Of a stretch of DNA of 64,000 nt, positions 56,440 to 64,000 are shown in pieces; the stretch's first letter is position 1, and each line of letters begins with the position of its first letter. The stretch lies in the NCBI RefSeq assembly GCF_000385135.1, contig NZ_ARQM01000001.1:1-64000 (forward strand), written 5' to 3'. Below the pieces are notes generated by a model, which was given only the letters and a program-made list of their open reading frames with translations, searched no databases and had not been told where the DNA came from. The stretch comes from Promicromonospora sukumoe 327MFSha3.1. GTDB taxonomy: Bacteria; Actinomycetota; Actinomycetes; Actinomycetales; Cellulomonadaceae. The translations under genes were made by a program, and so were the position numbers.

Positions 56440-56441
56440 GT

Positions 56442-57290
56442 TCACGACGCGTCGTCAGGGATGAGCTCGTCGGCCTGCAGCTCGGTGCGCAGCTCCTCCT
56501 CGAGCTCGTCGTGCAGGACGGCGGGGACGGGGCGCTCGTCCGTCCTGATGCGCTCCCGGTAGGTGCGTCCCGCTGCCCGCACCGCCGCCACGACCGCGTC
56601 GTCGGCCAGGTCGAGGGGCGGCCGGCCGAGCTGCGGCAGCGCCGCGCGGCGGACCGCCGCCGCGAGCAGCTCGTCCACCTCGGAGGTGGACCCGGAGCCG
56701 CCGGAGCCGGTCTGCGCCATGCGTACGGGCAGCACCTCCACCTCGATGCGGCGCTCGCGGGCGACCTCCTGCACCGCGGCCGTCAGGGCCTCCTGGTACG
56801 TCTTCTCGTCCTGCCTGGACAGGGCGTCGACGGCGTCCCGGTCGGCCATGGCGGCACGGGTCCGTCCGTGGTCGGGTCCCAGCTCGTCGTGCAGCGCCCG
56901 GACCTGCCGGTCGAGCTCGTCGAACTCGGCCCAGCCGTCCACGCCGAACCCGGCGAGGACGTCCCCCGCATCGACCCATACCTGCAGCGGCTGGTGCCAG
57001 GGCAGGACGTCGTCCGGGTCGGCCTCGCCCGCCGGTCCCGGCTCCGTGGGCTCGCCGACGCCGTTCAGGTCCAGGGTCAGCACCAGCTCGTCGGCGAGCT
57101 CGACGGCGAGCTCCAGCTCGGTGGTCACGCCCGCGTCCGCGCCGCCGTCCAGACCCAGGGGAGTCGTGGTCGGGGCGGATGCGGGCAGCACCGGGCTCGT
57201 CAGCGACTCACCGCCCGACGACTCGGCGGCAGGCTCGAGCTGCTCGACGCCGGCCGCGTCAGGGCGCTCTCCCGTGTCGTTCGTGGTCAT
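56442..57290 (-). CDS. Acidic hypothetical protein
   Basis: 282 aa, rich in Glu, Asp and Ala. The first 100 residues look disordered (Ser/Pro/Thr-rich, then TTELELAVELADELVLTLDLNG). Residues about 125–260 look helical (FDELDRQVRALHDELGPDHGRTRAAMADRDAVDALSRQDEKTYQEALTAAVQEVARERRIEVEVLPVRM). No known domain. GGAGGG lies 8 nt before the ATG. Divergent from the SNF2-type helicase gene, which may hint at a shared role. Function not assigned. Confidence 0.7.
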   Translation of the reverse strand: MTTNDTGERPDAAGVEQLEPAAESSGGESLTSPVLPASAPTTTPLGLDGGADAGVTTELELAVELADELVLTLDLNGVGEPTEPGPAGEADPDDVLPWHQPLQVWVDAGDVLAGFGVDGWAEFDELDRQVRALHDELGPDHGRTRAAMADRDAVDALSRQDEKTYQEALTAAVQEVARERRIEVEVLPVRMAQTGSGGSGSTSEVDELLAAAVRRAALPQLGRPPLDLADDAVVAAVRAAGRTYRERIRTDERPVPAVLHDELEEELRTELQADELIPDDAS

Positions 57291-57569
57291 GTGTTGGTCC
57301 CTCCGAAAAGGCGTGCCGGTCGGCCGGTACCGAAGGGACCGGCAGACGGCGACTGGCGCACGATCGTGGCGCCCTCGTCCTCGCGCGGCCGACGCAGTGC
57401 ATGCACCGGTGAGAGAATGCGGAACGGAGGCTGGCCGTCTGCTTGACCAGGTACCACACTACCCGCAGCGCGGGACGGCGAGCGGCTCCCGTCCACGACG
57501 GAGCACCCCGGCCTGCGGTTCCGTCCCGCCGGAGCCGGGCCGAAGTTCGATCTCGCGCCGAGGTCGCCG

Positions 57570-57723
57570 TATCCTGAACCCGTGCGTGGCTCCCGCCCCG
57601 TGCGTTGGCGAGCACGCTCCCGTCCGGGGCGTGGCCGCCCGTGCTGACTCCGGACCCCGGCCCCGTGGGGTCGCGGTGGTCCGGGCGGCCTGACGGCCGC
57701 CCGATACCCGTGGCCTCCACGGG
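57570..57723 (+). promoter_or_regulatory. Structured leader of the SNF2-type gene with a possible leader ORF
   Basis: TATCCT (57570–57575), 6 nt, then GTG at 57582 opens a 21-codon Arg-rich frame ending at TGA 57645–57647. Hairpins GACCCC/GGGGTC (near 57653–57672), GGGCGGCC-TGAC-GGCCGCCC (57683–57702) and CCCGTGG-CCT-CCACGGG (57707–57723) follow. The layout resembles an attenuator leader, about 300 nt before the helicase start. The remaining gap, 57291–57569 and 57724–57888, shows nothing clear. Confidence 0.35.
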
Positions 57724-57888
57724 ATCTGCGGCGTTCTCGCAGGTGGCGGCGTGGTTCACACGTAGACCTGTCGCCCGGGGACGTTCGGCGACAAGATGGC
57801 GGCCGAGGGGCGGGGCTCGACGGCGAGCGGATGCCCATCGGTCGGGCGAGCGGGGGCGGACGCCGTCAGGATTCAGCTAGGAGGAGAT

Positions 57889-60072
57889 TTGGCACGATCA
57901 GGCCAACGCCGACCGGGCCGCGCGCGGTCCGGGTCCGGCTCCGGCACCCAGCGCCGCCGCGGCGGCGCGCGGCCCGCCGAGCAGGGGATGATCCCGGTGC
58001 TCGCGCAGGCCGCCCACGAGGTCGACGGCGCCGTGCGGCGCCCGCCCACGCGCCCGGCGGTGCGCACCAAGTTCCAGGTGGTCGCGCTGCTCATGCGCGA
58101 GGAGCGGGCCCGGGTGCGAGCCGACGGCGACCTCACCGAGAACCAGCGGACCAAGCGGCTCGACCGGCTCGACGCGGTGGGGACGCTGCTGGCCCGCATC
58201 GCGGCCCGGGACACCTCGCTGCTCGAGCTGCTCGCCGAGGACGCCCGCGTCTCCGACGCGGCACGCGAGTTCAAGGCGGACATGATGCGCGCCGGCGGGC
58301 TCGAACCGCCGGAGGAGCCCCCGCCCGCACCGGTGGTCCCGCCCGTGCCGGGCGCCGAGAAGCAGGTGGTGCCCCGCTCGGTGATCTCGCGCCAGCTCGC
58401 GAACCCGTTCCTCGCCCCCGACTTCGCGGCCGCTGCCGAGCGGCAGGCCCCGAAGGTCCGCCGGCTCGCCGGCTGGGAGCTGCTCGAGCCGCTCTTCCGC
58501 TCCTTCGAGCACGCCGGGCCCGGCGCCCCGGCCTGCATGCCGCTGCCCGAGCCCCGCTCGCTGTCCGCGGCGCACGGCCGCACGCTCATGCACCACCAGG
58601 CCCAGGTGGTCGAGGCCACGGCCCGCGGCCACCGCACCTACCTGCTCGCCGACGAGCCCGGCCTCGGCAAGACCGCGCAGGCCCTGCTGGCGGCCCAGGC
58701 GGCCGACGCCTACCCGCTGCTCGTCGTGGCGCCCAACGTGGTGAAGACCAACTGGGCGCACGAGGTCGAGATGTGGACGCCGAAGCGCCGGCCGACCGTG
58801 GTTCACGGCGACGGCGACCAGGTCGACGGGTTCGCGGACGTCGTGATCGTGAACTACGAGATCCTGGACCGGCACGTCGGCTGGCTGGGCGACCTCGGCT
58901 TCCGCGGCATGGTCGTGGACGAGGCGCACTTCATCAAGAACAAGGGCTCCCAGCGCTCCCAGCACGTGCTCGCCGTCTCCGAGCGGATCCGCGAGCGGAC
59001 CGCCCGGCCGCTCATGATGGCCCTGACCGGCACCCCGCTGATCAACGACATCGAGGACTTCCGGGCGATCTGGCAGTTCCTCGGCTGGATCGACGACACC
59101 AAGCCGGAGGCCGCGCTGCTGACCTCGCTCGAGGACACGGGCCTCACCCCGGCGGACCCGGGCTTCTACCCCGCCGCCCGGTCCAGCGTGATCGACCTCG
59201 GTATCGTGCGCCGCCGCAAGGCCGACGTCGTCGCCGACATCCCCGCCCGCCGGGTCGCGGACATGCCGGTCGAGCTCGACGGCGCCGTGGGCCGCTCGAT
59301 CCGGGCCGCCGAGGTCGCGCTCGCCGAGCGCCTGGTGAGCCGGTACCGGTCCGCCGTCCAGGCGCGCGCCGAGAGCTCGGTCGTGGACGACGTCGTCGTG
59401 GAGGGCGTCGACCTGGAGCTCGCGCGCCGCGTGGCGGCGGCCGAGCTGAAGGACTCGAGCTCGCGCGCCGACGGCGAGAACGTGTTCACCATGGTCCGCC
59501 GGATCGGCCAGGCCAAGGCAGGGCTGGCCGCCGACTACGCCGCACAGCTGGCCCGCAACGTCGGCAAGGTGGTGTTCTTCGCCAAGCACGTCGACGTCAT
59601 GGACCAGGCCGATAAGACGTTCGCGGACCGCGGCATCGGCTACGCCTCGATCCGTGGCGACCAGACACCCCGGGTGCGCGAGAAGAACATCGCCGCGTTC
59701 CAGGACGACCCGGACGTGTCGATCGTCGTGTGCTCCCTGACGGCCGCCGGGGTCGGGCTCAACCTCCAGGTGGCCTCCAACCTGGTGCTGGCCGAGCTGT
59801 CCTGGACGTACGCCGAGCAGACCCAGGCCATCGACCGCATCCACCGGATCGGCCAGGCCGACCCCGTCACGGCCTGGCGGATCATCGCCGCCCAGACGAT
59901 CGACGCGAAGATCGCCGAGCTGATCGACAGCAAGGCGGGGCTCGCCGCCCGGGCGCTGGACGGGGCGGGCGAGGACGACGACGCGTCGTCCACGGACGTG
60001 CAGCTCGAGGCCCTCGTGAGCCTGCTCACGGAGGCGCTCGCCGCCGAGGGGGACCGAGCCGCCGGAGGCTGA
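57889..60072 (+). CDS. SNF2-family DNA-dependent ATPase
   Basis: 727 aa. After a basic, Gly/Arg-rich N-terminus (about 1–25) and a helical region, motif I reads DEPGLGKT (255–262), II VDEAHFIKN (D344–H347), III ALTGTPLIND, V GVGLNLQVASNLVLAELSW and VI QAIDRIHRIGQ. The compact form without extra domains resembles SMARCAL1/HARP-like or bacterial fork-remodelling SNF2 proteins. Likely moves on DNA in repair or restriction. I start at TTG 57889 since AGGAGGA lies 3–4 nt upstream. No methylase or nuclease is adjacent, so a restriction role is not supported. Confidence 0.9.
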   Translation: MARSGQRRPGRARSGSGSGTQRRRGGARPAEQGMIPVLAQAAHEVDGAVRRPPTRPAVRTKFQVVALLMREERARVRADGDLTENQRTKRLDRLDAVGTLLARIAARDTSLLELLAEDARVSDAAREFKADMMRAGGLEPPEEPPPAPVVPPVPGAEKQVVPRSVISRQLANPFLAPDFAAAAERQAPKVRRLAGWELLEPLFRSFEHAGPGAPACMPLPEPRSLSAAHGRTLMHHQAQVVEATARGHRTYLLADEPGLGKTAQALLAAQAADAYPLLVVAPNVVKTNWAHEVEMWTPKRRPTVVHGDGDQVDGFADVVIVNYEILDRHVGWLGDLGFRGMVVDEAHFIKNKGSQRSQHVLAVSERIRERTARPLMMALTGTPLINDIEDFRAIWQFLGWIDDTKPEAALLTSLEDTGLTPADPGFYPAARSSVIDLGIVRRRKADVVADIPARRVADMPVELDGAVGRSIRAAEVALAERLVSRYRSAVQARAESSVVDDVVVEGVDLELARRVAAAELKDSSSRADGENVFTMVRRIGQAKAGLAADYAAQLARNVGKVVFFAKHVDVMDQADKTFADRGIGYASIRGDQTPRVREKNIAAFQDDPDVSIVVCSLTAAGVGLNLQVASNLVLAELSWTYAEQTQAIDRIHRIGQADPVTAWRIIAAQTIDAKIAELIDSKAGLAARALDGAGEDDDASSTDVQLEALVSLLTEALAAEGDRAAGG

Positions 60073-60092
60073 GCCGCCGACGCCCGCGGCCG

Positions 60093-60123
60093 GGAGCACA
60101 GGGCACTGAAGTCCCTGTGCTCC
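60093..60123 (+). terminator. Hairpin after the SNF2-type gene
   Basis: GGAGCACAGGG (60093–60103) and CCCTGTGCTCC (60113–60123) form a perfect 11-bp stem 20 bp past the stop. It overlaps the DevR-like box at 60101–60116, so it may be a regulatory palindrome rather than a terminator. Confidence 0.5.
60101..60116. promoter_or_regulatory. DevR/DosR-like box 1 upstream of ppdK
   Basis: GGGCACTGAAGTCCCT resembles the GGGACTNNAGTCCC core of the mycobacterial dormancy box with one extra base in the left half. 104 bp before the ppdK start. Confidence 0.35.
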
Positions 60124-60138
60124 GGGCCGTTCGGCCCT
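60124..60138. promoter_or_regulatory. DevR/DosR-like box 2 upstream of ppdK
   Basis: GGGCCGTTCGGCCCT fits GGGACTTNNGNCCCT at 10 of its 12 fixed positions. 8 bp after box 1; tandem boxes are usual at DosR-controlled promoters. Confidence 0.4.
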
Positions 60139-60219
60139 GGCCCGCCGCCTCCCGGGCGCGGGATGCTCGCCGTGTGTGCTTGCTGCCGGCGGGATCGCCG
60201 CCGGCGGGACGGAGGCATC

Positions 60220-62928
<2,709 letters not shown>

Positions 62929-62935
62929 CGCGGGT

Positions 62936-63883
62936 TCACGGTGTCGTGGCGTGCCGCGCCCGGCGGGGCGTCCGCTCCCCTCGTGGGCTGGTGCCGAGCC
63001 GCATCAGCATCTGGGGGAAGGTGCCGAGGGAGAGCGCCTCGCGCAGGTCGTGCCGTGTCGTGGGGTTCTCCAGGACGGTGGTCGCGAATGACGCCCGGAC
63101 GAAGTAGGTGGTGGCGACCAGGAGCGCGCGCTCCAGGGCCTGGCCCGCCGCGACCCAGTCCCGTCGGGAGTCGCCGGACGTGGCCAGGACGGCCATGGTG
63201 GAGTGCTCCTCGAACGGCTCCTGGCCCCGGCTCGCGTGGAAACGGCGCACCGGGGCGTCCGGGTTCTTCGGTGCCCGTCCCAGCAGGTGCTCGGGGATCC
63301 CGTCGTCCCGTCCCGGCCAGGTGGCCGTCCACGCGGCTTCCTCGTCGCGCCCGGCCATGTCCTCGGCCGCGAGCGCCTCCGCCCGCCGGACCAGCGCGAG
63401 GACCTGGGCACGTGCGGGGTCCGTCGGCTGGATCGTGCGCAGGGCGGCCCCCTCGGCGTCGGCGGCCCGCTGGATCGCGACCAGCACGTCCGCGGGCAGG
63501 GGCTGGTCGTCGAACGGGACCCGCGACGTCACGCGGTGCTCGATCGCGATGGCGAGCTCGAGCTCGTCCGGGGTCGGGTCGTCGCCCGGTTCGAGGACGA
63601 CCTCGGCGACGAGCAGCTCGTCGTCCGGATCGGGCAGGACGGTGACGACCGCGGTCAACGACTCGCGGCGAGCCGCTGCCCGGATGTTGAAGAGGTAGGC
63701 GCCGCAGCTGATCAGCATCTCCCTGCCCTGCGGGTCGCTGTGCCGGAGCTGCCGCGCCGGATCGGCACGGACCGTCACGGTGCTGTCCTCGACCGCCACC
63801 CGCCACGGCTGGGTGTTCAGGACGCTCGGTGCGTCCGCGGCAGCGCTCAGGATCCTCCCGACCTGCGCGTCGACGACGTCCAT
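62936..63883 (-). CDS. Acg-like nitroreductase family protein
   Basis: 315 aa with the FMN nitroreductase fold split in two, like mycobacterial Acg (Rv2032). The start AAADAPSVLNTQPWRVAVED is the N-terminal hallmark, followed by GREMLISCGAYLFNIRAAAR. The second half has EHRVTSRVPFDDQPLP and STMAVLATSGDSRRDWVAAGQALERALLVATTY. In mycobacteria Acg proteins may sequester FMN and belong to the hypoxia regulon. The ATG overlaps the end of a universal stress protein gene by 37 bp. Converges with ppdK, 7 bp between stops. Confidence 0.85.
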   Translation of the reverse strand: MDVVDAQVGRILSAAADAPSVLNTQPWRVAVEDSTVTVRADPARQLRHSDPQGREMLISCGAYLFNIRAAARRESLTAVVTVLPDPDDELLVAEVVLEPGDDPTPDELELAIAIEHRVTSRVPFDDQPLPADVLVAIQRAADAEGAALRTIQPTDPARAQVLALVRRAEALAAEDMAGRDEEAAWTATWPGRDDGIPEHLLGRAPKNPDAPVRRFHASRGQEPFEEHSTMAVLATSGDSRRDWVAAGQALERALLVATTYFVRASFATTVLENPTTRHDLREALSLGTFPQMLMRLGTSPRGERTPRRARHATTP

Positions 63884-64000
63884 GGCTCGTCTCCCTTCGT
63901 GTGCCGGCTCACCTGGTGGTGCGCCACGATGACGGGGTTGCGCGACCGGCGGAGCACGGCGTCCGCGACGGAGTACCGCAGGCGCCCGGCCGTCGGCGAG
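63847..64000 (-). CDS. Universal stress protein, C-terminal end only
   Basis: The minus strand is open from the window edge to TGA at 63849–63847 and encodes about 50 residues: GRLRYSVADAVLRRSRNPVIVAHH, the end of a UspA domain (usual G-S-V-S-x-x-V-L-R-x-x-x-x-P-V-x-V). The stop lies inside the Acg-like gene in another frame, so the two genes overlap by 37 bp. Start and most of the gene are outside the window. Confidence 0.7.
   Translation of the reverse strand, partial: SPTAGRLRYSVADAVLRRSRNPVIVAHHQVSRHTKGDEPWTSSTRRSGGS

Noticed and set aside
57889-60072. SNF2-type gene as part of a phage-defence or restriction system
   Set aside because: Neighbours are an unknown acidic protein and ppdK. 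No methylase, nuclease or other defence gene is seen.

Overview
The window looks like chromosomal DNA of a high-GC Gram-positive actinobacterium. Coding density and third-position GC are very high and GTG starts are common. The 5S rRNA is of actinobacterial type. The HAD–tlyA–nadK–recN–steA–steB–murJ–pyrG block and the sufR-B-D-Rieske-C-S-U-T operon are both characteristic actinobacterial orders. The overall gene content fits Micrococcales, perhaps Promicromonosporaceae or Cellulomonadaceae. The family assignment is inference.

Layout. 1–0.3 kb: end of an rRNA operon (5S and a terminator hairpin). 0.4–8.9 kb: a glycolate catabolic cluster with an IclR regulator, malate synthase A, the three glycolate oxidase subunits GlcDEF and an LctP-family permease. 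It takes up glycolate, oxidises it to glyoxylate and condenses that with acetyl-CoA to malate. Three near-identical 15-bp palindromes, in front of the regulator, aceB and the permease, define a probable local regulon. 9.1–24.2 kb: a housekeeping block holding a large disordered Arg/Asp-repeat protein, a HAD phosphatase, a 58-aa protein, TlyA, NAD kinase, RecN, SteA/SteB (septation), a MraY/WecA-like transferase, a MurJ-like flippase, CTP synthase and a Nudix hydrolase. 24.4–36.2 kb: a DUF4230 membrane protein, an unassigned Cys-rich (zinc-type) protein, an AfsR-like SARP regulator, two ABC-2 exporters, heme A synthase and a secreted subtilisin-like protease. 36.3–43.3 kb: the complete SUF Fe–S assembly operon with SufR and a palindrome over its likely promoter.

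43.3–46.5 kb is a small accessory-looking island. It carries two divergent secreted proteins with the same four-cysteine plan, a possible gene relic and a DUF3592 membrane protein. 46.5–57.3 kb holds an MFS transporter, an alpha/beta hydrolase, a second large SARP/AAA regulator, a membrane-anchored ECF sigma factor gene cut by an in-frame TAG, a Tap-like secreted hydrolase and two hypotheticals. 57.3–64 kb holds a SNF2-type helicase behind a structured leader, pyruvate phosphate dikinase with DevR/DosR-like boxes upstream, an Acg-like nitroreductase and the end of a universal stress protein gene. These last three suggest a hypoxia or dormancy module.

Two themes run through the whole window. 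Many transcription units end in unusually long (20–31 bp), nearly perfect hairpins without a T tract, and three of these share sequence. Several genes have a TANNNT element 6–8 nt before the start codon, the arrangement expected for leaderless mRNAs.
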